A stretch of DNA of 64,000 bases from JBFHIZ01 sp963666475 (GCA_963666475.2 CAXXJM010000001.1:1550001-1614000); one strand, 5' to 3'; shown: positions 34,169 through 42,185, numbered from the stretch's first letter. Notes: generated by a model from the sequence alone, not told the origin. Translations and numbers: made by a program.

Positions 34169-34669
34169 TTAATCTTCTTGATATTTTGCAAGAATTCCTG
34201 GAATCTGATCCACTGTTAATCTTCCGTATACTTCTTCATTGATCAACATAACTGGTGCGAGCCCACAAGCTCCTACACAACGACAAGCATCCAATGAAAA
34301 TTTTCCATCTGGAGTACATTCTCCGTCGCCTACACCGAGTAATTCCTGAATTTTATCATATACGTCTCCTGAACCTTTGATGTAACATGCGGTTCCCAAA
34401 CATACAGAAATTCTGTACTTGCCCTTTGGGTAAAGTGAAAATTGTGAATAAAAGGTTACAACTCCATAGATTTTTTCTAATGGAATTCCTGTTGCATCAG
34501 AAATCATGGTCTGTACTTCTTGAGGTAAATATCCGTAAATATCCTGTGCTGCTTGCAATATCGGCATCAATGCACCTTTATCGCTTTTCATTTTTTCGAT
34601 CGCAGCCATTAGTTCAATTTCTTGTTCCTTGGTGCCTGAAAAAACGACTGTCGATTTTTGATCGCCCAT
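34169..34669 (-). CDS. hydC: Hydrogenase subunit HydC, NuoE-like [2Fe-2S] protein
   Basis: 166 residues, thioredoxin-like [2Fe-2S] subunit of the NADH-dependent hydrogenase. The N-terminal helical part has LMPILQAAQDIYGYLPQEV (about 35-53) and GVVTFYSQFSLYPKGKY (about 69-85); cluster ligands are CLGTAC (C-x4-C, about 90-95) and CVGAC (C-x3-C, about 130-134). It is the first gene of the operon, with AAGGAGG before the ATG, 45 or so bases after the predicted transcription start. Confidence 0.94.
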   Translation of the reverse strand: MGDQKSTVVFSGTKEQEIELMAAIEKMKSDKGALMPILQAAQDIYGYLPQEVQTMISDATGIPLEKIYGVVTFYSQFSLYPKGKYRISVCLGTACYIKGSGDVYDKIQELLGVGDGECTPDGKFSLDACRCVGACGLAPVMLINEEVYGRLTVDQIPGILAKYQED

Positions 34670-34720
34670 TGTAAATCCTCCTTACTAAAAAATAATCCTT
34701 ATGTATTTTAAAATCAGTTT

Positions 34721-34753
34721 ATTATATCATAAAGATTGTTAAAAATCTAGCAA
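34721..34753 (-). promoter_or_regulatory. hyd operon promoter overlapped by a Rex-type operator
   Basis: On the minus strand the -10 is TATAAT (34721-34726), with a poor -35. The 18 bases 34736-34753 read TTGTTAAAAATCTAGCAA, one mismatch from the Rex consensus TTGTTA-N6-TAACAA, and they cover the -35 region. A further half-site ATTGTTAAT lies at 34757-34765. By knowledge of Rex, a rise in NADH would relieve repression of the hydrogenase. Confidence 0.75.
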
Positions 34754-34825
34754 CATATTGTTAATTCTTTGATTTTAGGGGCTTTGCACGTGATTTAATA
34801 CATTTATTATTCTGACTTTTTTTAT

Positions 34826-34854
34826 TTGTCTTTGCTCATTTGTTTTGATATAAT
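34826..34854 (+). promoter_or_regulatory. Promoter of the divergent DRTGG-sensor operon
   Basis: TTGTCT (34826-34831), 17 bases, TATAAT (34849-34854). A weaker second candidate is TTGTCT (34885-34890) with TACAAT (34906-34911) at 15 bases. Confidence 0.65.
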
Positions 34855-34967
34855 CTATTTAGTGTTATTTTTCTAAAAATCTATTTGTCTTTTTAATATA
34901 TATTCTACAATTTAAGAATTTTTAGTCGAACAAATTAGTTTTCTTTATGGAGAGGAAGGATGAACCT

Positions 34968-35330
34968 ATGACAATTTCTGATGTGAAAGATATTTTAGGC
35001 GCACGCGTGATCTGTGGGGAAGAATTTTTAGATCGTGAGGTCGTGACCGGGTGTGGCTCTGATATGATGAGTGACGTACTTGCTTACGTAAAAGACCGGT
35101 CGGTACTCCTTACAGGACTGTGTAATATGCAAGTAATTCGTACCGCTGAAATGATGGATATTATATGCATCGTCTTTGTACGAGACAAACGCCCTGATGA
35201 AGCAATGATTGAACTTGCCAAACAAAAAGAGATTCCAATCCTTTGCACTGGACATCGTTTATTTGGTTCCTGCGGAATGCTCTACGAAGCTGGTCTACGG
35301 GGAGGTGCTGACTATGACAGATACCATTAA
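34968..35330 (+). CDS. DRTGG-domain protein (hydrogenase-associated)
   Basis: 120 residues from ATG at 34968-34970, chosen because AAGGA lies 7 bases upstream; the longer frame from 34947 has no site. The fold pattern (VKDILGARVICGEEFLDREV, MSDVLAY, VLLTGL, IVFVRDKRPDE, IPILCTGHRLF) matches small DRTGG-domain proteins, a domain otherwise found beside CBS or phosphotransacetylase modules and considered regulatory. It ends inside the start region of the next gene (17-base overlap), so translation is coupled. It is the first gene of a five-gene operon facing the hydrogenase operon. Confidence 0.8.
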   Translation: MTISDVKDILGARVICGEEFLDREVVTGCGSDMMSDVLAYVKDRSVLLTGLCNMQVIRTAEMMDIICIVFVRDKRPDEAMIELAKQKEIPILCTGHRLFGSCGMLYEAGLRGGADYDRYH

Positions 35331-35736
35331 ATTTCATTATACCGTGGATGGATATGATTTTTCACGAGCTGGCGAAGCATCTGCGGATATAAAATCAAAG
35401 CTCAAACAAATGGGCGTAGATTTTACGATCATTCGAAAAGTATCCATTGCCATGTACGAGGGAGAAATCAACCTGTTCATTCACGCACATGGAGGAGAGA
35501 TTGAAGTTTCCATAAGTCCAGAAGAAGTATTAATGATATTATCGGATGACGGTCCTGGAATTGCAGATATCGAAAAAGCTATGACCGCAGGATTCACCAC
35601 AGCACCAGACGATGCCAGAGAACTAGGCTTTGGTGCAGGAATGGGACTACCAAACATGAAAAAATACAGTGATGAAATGCATATCGAGTCAGAACTCGGT
35701 ACAGGCACCACGGTAACCATGAAAGTATTACTGTAA
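35314..35736 (+). CDS. RsbW/anti-sigma-type GHKL ATPase
   Basis: 140 residues from ATG at 35314-35316 with GGGGAGG just upstream; the longer frame from 35209 lies inside the previous gene. It is a stand-alone ATP-binding domain of the RsbW/SpoIIAB/RsbT type: N box SIAMYEGEINLFIHAHGG (about 48-65), DDGPGIADIEKAM (about 80-92), GFGAGMGLPNM (about 107-117) and a closing SELGTGTTVTMKV. It is a likely serine/threonine protein kinase or switch. It overlaps the next gene by one base (TAATG). Two such ATPases in two divergent hydrogenase-linked operons is notable. Confidence 0.88.
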   Translation: MTDTIKFHYTVDGYDFSRAGEASADIKSKLKQMGVDFTIIRKVSIAMYEGEINLFIHAHGGEIEVSISPEEVLMILSDDGPGIADIEKAMTAGFTTAPDDARELGFGAGMGLPNMKKYSDEMHIESELGTGTTVTMKVLL

Positions 35737-37070
35737 TGGAGAAAGGCTCGGGTAAAATGGAGAAAAGCTCGGATGATTCAACAGAAAAGTTTTTTACAGC
35801 AGTTCGCTTGGATGCGGATTTATGCGTCGGATGCATCAATTGCATCAAACGATGTCCAACGGAAGCAATTCGTGTAAGAAATGGGAAAGCTCATATTCGA
35901 AAGGAATTTTGCATCGACTGTGGCGAATGTATTCGCATCTGCCAGCATCATGCAAAACAGGCAGTCTACGATTCCCTTTCTACACTTGAAGATTTTAAAT
36001 ATACTGTTGCACTTCCAGCTCCAAGTCTATATACTCAGGCAAATCACTTAGATGATATAAATATCGTTTTAAATGCACTTCTAAAAATGGGATTTGATGA
36101 CGTCTATGAAGTAAGCGCTGCTGCTGAAATCGTCTCAAAATTATCTGCTTCTTACGTAAAAGAACATCCTGAAAAGCAACCGGTCATTTCTACCGCCTGT
36201 CCTTCCGTTACGCGATTGATTCGTGTACGTTTTCCAGACCTACTCTCTCATCTCCTACCAATAAAAGCACCGGTAGATCTTGCCGCTGAAATTGCAAGAA
36301 AGCGTGCGATTGAAATAACCGGTCTTCCACCTGAAGACATCGGAATCTTTTTCATCTCGCCTTGTGCTGCAAAAGTGAGTGCCATCAAGCATCCCCTTGG
36401 ATATGACCATAGTGAAGTAGATCGTGTACTAGCCATCAAAGAAGTCTATCCACCGCTCATCAAGTGTATGCAGGAGGTTGTAAGCGAAGGGCATATGTTA
36501 GACCTTGTTTCATCTGGACAAGTCGGGATCAGCTGGGGCGCAAGCGGAGGCGAAGCAGAAGGGCTTGCATCTGGCGATTATCTTGCCGCAGATGGAATGG
36601 AAAATATTGTTCGTGTACTCGAAGATATTGAAAACAACTCCCTGGAACATTTAGAATTCATCGAACTAAATGCTTGTAGTGGAGGTTGTGTCGGTGGGGT
36701 TCTTACCGTAGAAAATCCATTTGTAGCAAAAGTAAAGCTCAAACATTTAATAAAAACACTTCCCGTAAAAGAAATCGAAATCAATCGCATAGAAATCGAA
36801 CCATACTGGACCAAACCAGTTTCATTTGAACCAGTCTACAAACTTAGCAACAACCTGAAACAAAGCATTGCCATGCTGCATCGAATTGACGAACTCGCCG
36901 AGAACCTTCCACAGCTTGATTGTGGTGCTTGTGGGGCACCAACCTGTCGCGCTCTTGCAGAGGATGTTGTAAAAGGTCTGGCTCATGAAAATGATTGTAT
37001 TCATGTTTTCAGAAAACAAGTAAATAAAATATCCGAAGAATTCAAAAGCATGGATAACTTTAACTTATAA
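35736..37070 (+). CDS. Sensory [FeFe]-hydrogenase-like protein (HydS/group C type)
   Basis: 444 residues. Two [4Fe-4S] sites (Cys30/33/36/40 and 59/62/65/69), a hydrogenase large-subunit domain, and a C-terminal 4Fe-4S module CGACGAPTC...C (396-421, PF04060-like). The four expected H-cluster cysteines are kept (155 in STACPSV, 210 in SPCAAK, 314 and 318 in ACSGGC), but the proton-transfer cysteine before Cys155 is Ala154, the L2 Met is Ser, and the Glu after it is missing. By knowledge of Thermotoga and Thermoanaerobacter HydS such changes mark slow, sensory enzymes. Unlike HydS there is no PAS domain. Start at 35736 (overlapping the previous stop) or at the Met eight codons later. Confidence 0.88.
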   Translation: MEKGSGKMEKSSDDSTEKFFTAVRLDADLCVGCINCIKRCPTEAIRVRNGKAHIRKEFCIDCGECIRICQHHAKQAVYDSLSTLEDFKYTVALPAPSLYTQANHLDDINIVLNALLKMGFDDVYEVSAAAEIVSKLSASYVKEHPEKQPVISTACPSVTRLIRVRFPDLLSHLLPIKAPVDLAAEIARKRAIEITGLPPEDIGIFFISPCAAKVSAIKHPLGYDHSEVDRVLAIKEVYPPLIKCMQEVVSEGHMLDLVSSGQVGISWGASGGEAEGLASGDYLAADGMENIVRVLEDIENNSLEHLEFIELNACSGGCVGGVLTVENPFVAKVKLKHLIKTLPVKEIEINRIEIEPYWTKPVSFEPVYKLSNNLKQSIAMLHRIDELAENLPQLDCGACGAPTCRALAEDVVKGLAHENDCIHVFRKQVNKISEEFKSMDNFNL

Positions 37071-37102
37071 CTACATATGGAAAAGAGAGAAAGAGGTAAT
37101 TT

Positions 37103-37438
37103 ATGAATGTAAGTGAATTTATCAGTAAGATTAATCTTGAAGTCGTAAATAGAGGTTCCCATACTTCGCATCCAGTCATGAAACCATATTGCTGTGATCT
37201 CCTTAGTATAGCGATGAGTAAATTACCATCTGGAGCTGTATGGATAACCGTCATGGGAAATGTCAATACGCTGGCTGTAGCTTCACTGACAGAAACTTCC
37301 TGTATCATTTTAGCCGAAGGCGCATGTTTGGACGAAAATGCTCTTCTACGAGCAAAATCTGAAAATCTTACCATTCTTAAAACAGATGCTCCTGTTTTTG
37401 AAACTGCCCTTCTCGCTCACGAGATATTAAATGCCTGA
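37103..37438 (+). CDS. Second DRTGG-like small protein
   Basis: 111 residues, with the pattern CCDLLSIAMSKLPSGAVWIT (about 30-49), VNTLAVASLTETSCIILAEG (about 53-72), ENLTILKTDAPVFETALLAHEI (about 86-107), like the DRTGG fold of the first gene of this operon but distinct in sequence. It may bind a nucleotide or serve as the target of the two ATPases; nothing in the sequence proves this. GAGG-type site precedes the ATG. Its stop overlaps the next start by 8 bases (ATGCCTGA). Confidence 0.75.
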   Translation: MNVSEFISKINLEVVNRGSHTSHPVMKPYCCDLLSIAMSKLPSGAVWITVMGNVNTLAVASLTETSCIILAEGACLDENALLRAKSENLTILKTDAPVFETALLAHEILNA

Positions 37439-38156
37439 CTTATATTATGACATTCATATGCACTCTTGCCTTTCCCCATGTGGAGAAGACGATATGACGC
37501 CAGCAAATATTGTCGGAATGGCAAAACTCATCGGATTAGATGTCATCGCACTTACCGATCACAACTCTTGCCGAAACTGCCCTTCTATTATGCACTATGG
37601 CAAGGAGTCAGGGCTTTTGGTAATTCCAGGCATGGAACTCACCACAATGGAAGAGGTTCATGTACTCTGTCTTTTCAAAACTTTAAAAGATGCCATGAAC
37701 TTTGATGCTTATGTATACGAACGACTTCAAAAAATCCCAAACAACGAATCCATCTTCGGAAATCAATTTCTTATGAATGAAAAAGATGAAATTGTTGGTA
37801 CAGAACCATACTTATTAATCAATGCGACAAATATTTCTTTTGAATATGTGTATGATATTGTTGCAGATTTTCATGGTATCATCATTCCAGCTCATTTAGA
37901 CAAAACCACAACGTCATTGCTATCCAACCTCGGCTTCATTCCCGAAGACAGCAAGTTCACTTGTGCAGAAGTAAAGGATTTGTCAAAACTCAAAACATTG
38001 AAAGAGAAAAATCCTTATCTTGAAAAATGTCGAGTCGTTAGCAATTCAGACGCACATGGTCTCTCACAAATGCAGGAAGCAACAAATTATATCACAACCC
38101 AGGAACGTTCCATTTCGTCATTTTTGGATGCACTTGTTTCTTCTGTTTTCTATTAA
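37431..38156 (+). CDS. PHP-domain phosphoesterase
   Basis: 241 residues, PHP superfamily metal-dependent phosphoesterase. Metal ligands: HMHSC (His9, His11), LTDHNS (about 38-43), PGMELTT (Glu, about 66-72), the histidine in IPAHLDK (about 142-148) and SDAHG (about 196-200). The family includes histidinol phosphatase-like and nucleotide phosphatases; the substrate here is unknown. As the last gene of the sensor operon it is a candidate for the reverse reaction of the kinase-like ATPases. It is followed by a strong bidirectional terminator. Confidence 0.87.
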   Translation: MPDLYYDIHMHSCLSPCGEDDMTPANIVGMAKLIGLDVIALTDHNSCRNCPSIMHYGKESGLLVIPGMELTTMEEVHVLCLFKTLKDAMNFDAYVYERLQKIPNNESIFGNQFLMNEKDEIVGTEPYLLINATNISFEYVYDIVADFHGIIIPAHLDKTTTSLLSNLGFIPEDSKFTCAEVKDLSKLKTLKEKNPYLEKCRVVSNSDAHGLSQMQEATNYITTQERSISSFLDALVSSVFY

Positions 38157-38168
38157 ATCGAATCAAAT

Positions 38169-38213
38169 AAAGAGGCTCTCGTTCACGACTTTTTCGTGAA
38201 CGAGAGCCTCTTT
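38169..38213. terminator. Bidirectional terminator, 20 bp perfect stem
   Basis: AAAGAGGCTCTCGTTCACGA (38169-38188) pairs fully with 38194-38213 around a 5-base loop. It separates the PHP gene from the convergent alarmone synthetase gene. Confidence 0.92.
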
Positions 38214-38224
38214 ATATAGTAATC

Positions 38225-38860
38225 TTATTCCTCAGCAAATTTATGAATTTCGTCATTTAGATGCATCATCTTCGCATCCAAATCCGATACAATACGTGAA
38301 CAAAACTCCAACTGCTCTGCAATATGATGTGGAGCATTACCTTCAAACTTATAACGAATCTTGTGTTCAAGGCTTGCCCAAAAATCCATTGCAACCGTTC
38401 GAATCTGAACCTCTACTTTTACGTCAACCACTCGATCAGATAGAGAAACCGGAACAGTTACCAGCATGTGATAACTCATATACCCGCTGTCCTTTGGTGA
38501 TTCTAAATAATCTTTCACGGATAACACATGAATATCTGACTGACTTCTCAATATATCTGCAATACAATAAATATCAGAAGTGAACGAGCATATAATTCGA
38601 ATACCTGCAATATCATTAATGTATTCAACCATATTATCAATAGTCGACTCATATCCGTATCTCTTCAATTTCTTAACAATGCTCTCCGAAGTTTTCATAC
38701 GCGATTTAATATGCTCAATCGGATTATAGCGATGTACATACTGAAACTCATCGTTTAGGATCTGGAGTTTCGTCTCGATTTCTTTTAATGCAGCTCCATA
38801 CAGTAACTGTACCTCTTGCCAACGATCTACATCGCCGCTTGAACTTGGTCTGAATTCCAT
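38225..38860 (-). CDS. Small alarmone synthetase (RelQ/YjbM-like)
   Basis: Single-domain (p)ppGpp synthetase, 211 residues, without hydrolase or regulatory domains. Motifs: IEHIKSRMKTSESIVKKLKR (ATP binding, about 48-67), DIAGIRIICSF (about 84-94, the catalytic aspartate), SPKDSGYMSYHMLV (GTP site, about 120-133) and VEVQIRTVAMDFWASLEH (about 149-166). The start ATG at 38858-38860 has AAAGG 8 bases upstream; GTG three codons earlier is the alternative. By family knowledge it is induced by wall stress and acts as a tetramer; no such promoter is evident. Confidence 0.92.
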   Translation of the reverse strand: MEFRPSSSGDVDRWQEVQLLYGAALKEIETKLQILNDEFQYVHRYNPIEHIKSRMKTSESIVKKLKRYGYESTIDNMVEYINDIAGIRIICSFTSDIYCIADILRSQSDIHVLSVKDYLESPKDSGYMSYHMLVTVPVSLSDRVVDVKVEVQIRTVAMDFWASLEHKIRYKFEGNAPHHIAEQLEFCSRIVSDLDAKMMHLNDEIHKFAEE

Positions 38861-39022
38861 CCGTTTCACCTTTTCTTCTTATGATATCGTAATCTATCGC
38901 GCGATTATCTGCCCGAATTCCGTACTTTTATTATACCACACCTTGCCATAAGAAAAACTTAAAGTTCTATAAATTTACTGATTTCTATTATTTATCAGAT
39001 ACTATCCCTTTCCTAAGAATAA

Positions 39023-39031
39023 TGTTATACT
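39023..39031 (+). promoter_or_regulatory. Extended -10 promoter of the 89-aa gene
   Basis: TGTTATACT (TG-n-TATACT) 34 bases upstream of the ATG; no good -35. Confidence 0.5.
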
Positions 39032-39064
39032 AAAGACCTTGAAATTATCGAAAGGAGAAAACAG

Positions 39065-39334
39065 ATGTTTCGTTTATGGGGTAAAATTTGGTTCGAAAAC
39101 CATTTGATCAAAGATATGGTCGTAGAGAATAACGAGGATGACACCAGAACACATAAGATTTTTGGAGCAATTGAATCTCTTTGCTATGCATATGACCTTA
39201 GTAAACCAATTTGGTTGAACAACAACATTGAAGATTTTAAAAAAAGTAGCAAAACAAGATTTACAAAAGATAATTTTGTGGATGAGATAGACTTCGACTA
39301 TTTAGAAATTCAGATTCTCGAAGAAGATATCTAG
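39065..39334 (+). CDS. Conserved hypothetical protein (89 aa)
   Basis: Small acidic protein, not recognised. It begins MFRLWGKIWFENHLIKDMVVEN, has a mid region SLCYAYDLSKPIWLNNNIEDF and an acidic C-terminus (DEIDFDYLEIQILEEDI). There is no signal or membrane segment. A good AAAGGAG lies before the ATG and a promoter-like extended -10 lies upstream, so it is probably expressed. It stands between the alarmone synthetase and the hemolysin III gene without overlap to either. Confidence 0.7.
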   Translation: MFRLWGKIWFENHLIKDMVVENNEDDTRTHKIFGAIESLCYAYDLSKPIWLNNNIEDFKKSSKTRFTKDNFVDEIDFDYLEIQILEEDI

Positions 39335-39371
39335 TCACAATTAATACAATAAATAGATTCCACAAAATCTA

Positions 39372-39400
39372 TTGACATACTTCTCTTTTTGTCGTAGTAT
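39372..39400 (+). promoter_or_regulatory. Promoter of the hemolysin III gene
   Basis: Perfect -35 TTGACA (39372-39377), 17 bases, -10 TAGTAT (39395-39400); predicted start near 39407. Confidence 0.75.
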
Positions 39401-39412
39401 CATTATATCGTA

Positions 39413-39433
39413 ATGTAGTTTTAAAAACTACAT
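39413..39433. promoter_or_regulatory. 21 bp perfect palindrome, putative operator
   Basis: Arms ATGTAGTTTT (39413-39422) and AAAACTACAT (39424-39433) around one A. It lies at about +7 to +27 of the predicted transcript, where a bound repressor would block RNA polymerase. It has no T run and lies upstream of the ribosome site, so it is not a terminator. Confidence 0.65.
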
Positions 39434-39461
39434 GTTAGATTTCAAAGGAGGTAATGACATT

Positions 39462-40103
39462 ATGACACTTACAATTCGTGAACCCGGGAGTTCACTCACA
39501 CATTTTGCAGGTATGTTGCTTAGCATGCTCGCAGGCATTCCTTTGATTGCTACGGCTCTTGCTACTCAAAATGCATCTATTACTCATTCTATTTCCATTT
39601 TTATTGCAAGTATGATTTTATTATATGGAGCAAGTGCAACTTATCATGGGGTTTCTGTCGAAGGCAGAAAACTACGAATTTTTCGTAAAATCGATCATAT
39701 TATGATCTTTATATTAATTGCTGGTTCCTATACGCCAGTTTGCGTGATCGCATTACAAAACTACTATTTTTTATTCCTTGTATGGGGAATTGCAATTCTT
39801 GGAATCGGAATAAAAGCTTTCTGGATTACCTGTCCAAAGTGGTTTTCTTCCGCCACCTACATTGCATTAGGATGGATTTGCGTATTTATGTTTCACGATA
39901 TTGTTCTTACCCTTCCATCCAAATCTCTTTTTTGGCTGATTGCAGGTGGTATCATCTACACAATCGGCGGCATATTATATGCGCTTAAACTTAAAATATT
40001 TAACGAGCTCCATCCAAATTTTGGCTCACATGAAATCTTTCATCTATTCATTATGGGTGGTAGTTTCTGCCATATTTTTTCAATGTATTATTTGATTTCT
40101 TAA
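39462..40103 (+). CDS. Hemolysin III / PAQR-family membrane protein
   Basis: 213 residues from ATG at 39462-39464, with AAAGGAGG 10 bases upstream. Seven transmembrane helices; family residues are visible as GASATYHG (with His, about 63-70), RKIDHIMIFILIAGSYTPVC (about 80-99) and the closing GSHEIFHLFIMGGSFCH (about 187-203), which hold the metal-binding Ser/His/Asp set of the PAQR fold. The biological role in bacteria is not settled; toxicity is not implied. It is probably controlled through the palindrome at 39413-39433. Confidence 0.88.
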   Translation: MTLTIREPGSSLTHFAGMLLSMLAGIPLIATALATQNASITHSISIFIASMILLYGASATYHGVSVEGRKLRIFRKIDHIMIFILIAGSYTPVCVIALQNYYFLFLVWGIAILGIGIKAFWITCPKWFSSATYIALGWICVFMFHDIVLTLPSKSLFWLIAGGIIYTIGGILYALKLKIFNELHPNFGSHEIFHLFIMGGSFCHIFSMYYLIS

Positions 40104-40124
40104 TGTATTCCACATTGAATAAAT

Positions 40125-40155
40125 AAGAGTGACTGCATCTGCAGTCACTCTTTTT
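40125..40155. terminator. Bidirectional terminator between the hemolysin III gene and galE
   Basis: AAGAGTGACTGCA (40125-40137) / TGCAGTCACTCTT (40140-40152) followed by T; the A run on the left serves the minus strand. Confidence 0.9.
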
Positions 40156-40159
40156 CTTA

Positions 40160-41182
40160 TCATTCATCATATCCATTCGGGTTTTTGGATTGCCAGTTCC
40201 AGGAATCTGCACACATCTCTTTGATTCCATACTGCGCCGTCCAACCAAGTTCTTCTTTTGCCTTTGTTACATCGGAATAGCAAGTAGCAATATCTCCTGG
40301 TCGACGTTCCTTAATGACATAAGGAATTTTTTGACCAGTTGCTTCTTCAAAATTTTTAACAATATCCAATACACTATATCCTACACCAGTTCCAAGATTA
40401 TAAACCTTTAACCCTTCATTCTCTTCAATCTTTTTCAATGCTTTTACATGCCCAACAGCCAAATCCACAACATGGATATAATCTCTGACACCGGTTCCAT
40501 CTGGAGTATCGTAATCGTCTCCAAAAACACCCAGTTCTTTCAATTTTCCCACTGCTACCTGGGTCACATATGGCATGAGATTATTTGGAATTCCATTTGG
40601 ATTTTCCCCAATAGTTCCACTCTTATGCGCTCCAATAGGATTGAAGTAGCGAAGTATAATTACATTCCATGAAGGATCCGCTTTTTGAATATCCATTAGA
40701 ACCTGTTCCAACATGGATTTTGTCCAGCCGTATGGATTGGTACATTCTCTTTTCGGTGTTGATTCCGTAATTGGAACACTGATTGGATTTCCGTATACAG
40801 TCGCTGATGATGAGAAAATGATGTTTTTTACTCCGTGTTTTCTCATGACATCCACAAGTGTCAATGTTCCTGCAATGTTATTTTCATAATATTCCCAAGG
40901 CTTTGAAACCGATTCGCCGACTGCTTTTAACCCCGCAAAATGAATACAAGCACAGATGTCTTCTTTATTAAAAACCTCTTCTAACCCTTCTCGATCTAAT
41001 ATATCCACTTGATAAAATGTAATTGGCTTTCCAGTAATTGCCTCCACTCTTTTCAGAGACTTTTCTGAAGCATTTGACAGATTATCAAGAACTACCACAT
41101 CATATCCGGCATTTTGCAATTCTACAACTGTATGGCTTCCGATATACCCTGCCCCGCCAGTAACTAAGATCTTTTTACTCAT
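40160..41182 (-). CDS. galE: UDP-glucose 4-epimerase
   Basis: Interconverts UDP-glucose and UDP-galactose with bound NAD. 340 residues from ATG at 41180-41182 (GGAG 8 bases upstream). Extended SDR: VTGGAGYIGSHTVVEL (about 6-21), catalytic SSSATVYG (about 124-131) and Tyr-x3-Lys in NPYGWTKSMLEQ (about 149-160; here Y-G-W-T-K), the latter ending NWQSKNPNGYDE. It lies just downstream of the nucleotidyltransferase gene, sharing its promoter; together they would supply activated sugars for surface glycans or galactose use. Confidence 0.95.
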   Translation of the reverse strand: MSKKILVTGGAGYIGSHTVVELQNAGYDVVVLDNLSNASEKSLKRVEAITGKPITFYQVDILDREGLEEVFNKEDICACIHFAGLKAVGESVSKPWEYYENNIAGTLTLVDVMRKHGVKNIIFSSSATVYGNPISVPITESTPKRECTNPYGWTKSMLEQVLMDIQKADPSWNVIILRYFNPIGAHKSGTIGENPNGIPNNLMPYVTQVAVGKLKELGVFGDDYDTPDGTGVRDYIHVVDLAVGHVKALKKIEENEGLKVYNLGTGVGYSVLDIVKNFEEATGQKIPYVIKERRPGDIATCYSDVTKAKEELGWTAQYGIKEMCADSWNWQSKNPNGYDE

Positions 41183-41197
41183 GTTTGCTCTCCTCAA

Positions 41198-42115
41198 TTA
41201 TTCCCATAATTTTTCCGGATATACTCCAGATTTTTTAAGCGCTTCGATTGATTCAACAACAAAAGGCTTATCTTCTTTATACGTAACGCCAAACCATTTT
41301 TCATGTGATAAAAGTACTTGCACAGTAGCCATATCTGATTTCAGCAACTTATCTACTTCGATCGGTAAAAAGCACTCTGCTTTGAGAGGATTTTTTTCTA
41401 CTTCATATTTAAAGAAATGCTGAATGGAACTATCAAGCTCCGTCAAGATGCTTTCCGAAAATCCCCACATATTCATTGATACCGTGGTATCGTAAGGAAG
41501 GGCTTTATAATTTTCTCCATCTTCTGTATAAGCAGCGTGATCTCCTCTTTTTTCAATATGTGTTCGCTCTGCGATCGAAAGTAAAAATCCCTCTTCGTCC
41601 GTTTCACAACACCCTCTGGAAACATACCCATGATCCGTAAGTGTATTCCCCAACTTATAACCAACCATTGCATATCGATATTTTTCGTCGTCTGAATGGT
41701 TTGTTAAATAATCATATATACTTTGAAATGCTTCAACACCATAATAATCATCCGCATTAATTACAGCGAACGGGCCACCTAGTAGCTCTTTGCAACAGTA
41801 TACTGCGTGTGCTGTCCCCCAAGGTTTTTCCCTTCCTTCTGGAATCTCAAACCATTTCGGTACTTTGTTTAACTCTTGAAAGACATATTCTACTTTCATA
41901 TATTGGCTTACCTTCTCACCAATTGTTTTACGAAAGTCCTCTTCGTTTTGTTTTTTTATTATAAATACTACCTTATCAAATCCGGCCCTCTTTGCGTCAT
42001 AGATTGAAAAATCAATGATCAGATTTCCATATGCATCTACAGGGTCCATCTGTTTTAACCCCCCGTAACGACTTCCCATTCCTGCTGCCAGGATCACTAA
42101 TACTGGTTTGACCAT
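41198..42115 (-). CDS. Sugar-nucleotidyltransferase-like protein
   Basis: 305 residues from ATG at 42113-42115 (AAAGGAGG 4 bases upstream). N-terminal nucleotide-binding signature LVILAAGMGSRYGGLKQMDPV (about 4-24), substrate part VINADDYYGVEAF (about 104-116) with the catalytic aspartates, and WGTAHAVYCCKELL before it. It is like the GlmU/RmlA-type fold but not a canonical GalU; the C-terminus (from about 240) is a family-specific helical region. The substrate is unknown. Operon with galE. Confidence 0.85.
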   Translation of the reverse strand: MVKPVLVILAAGMGSRYGGLKQMDPVDAYGNLIIDFSIYDAKRAGFDKVVFIIKKQNEEDFRKTIGEKVSQYMKVEYVFQELNKVPKWFEIPEGREKPWGTAHAVYCCKELLGGPFAVINADDYYGVEAFQSIYDYLTNHSDDEKYRYAMVGYKLGNTLTDHGYVSRGCCETDEEGFLLSIAERTHIEKRGDHAAYTEDGENYKALPYDTTVSMNMWGFSESILTELDSSIQHFFKYEVEKNPLKAECFLPIEVDKLLKSDMATVQVLLSHEKWFGVTYKEDKPFVVESIEALKKSGVYPEKLWE

Positions 42116-42156
42116 AATTCCTCCTTTATCCCCCACTGTTTAGAACTATCCTATTT

Positions 42157-42185
42157 ATTTTATCACTAGTTAATTTTAATGACAA
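42157..42185 (-). promoter_or_regulatory. Promoter of the nucleotidyltransferase-galE operon
   Basis: On the minus strand, TTGTCA (42180-42185), 17 bases, TAAAAT (42157-42162). Confidence 0.65.
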
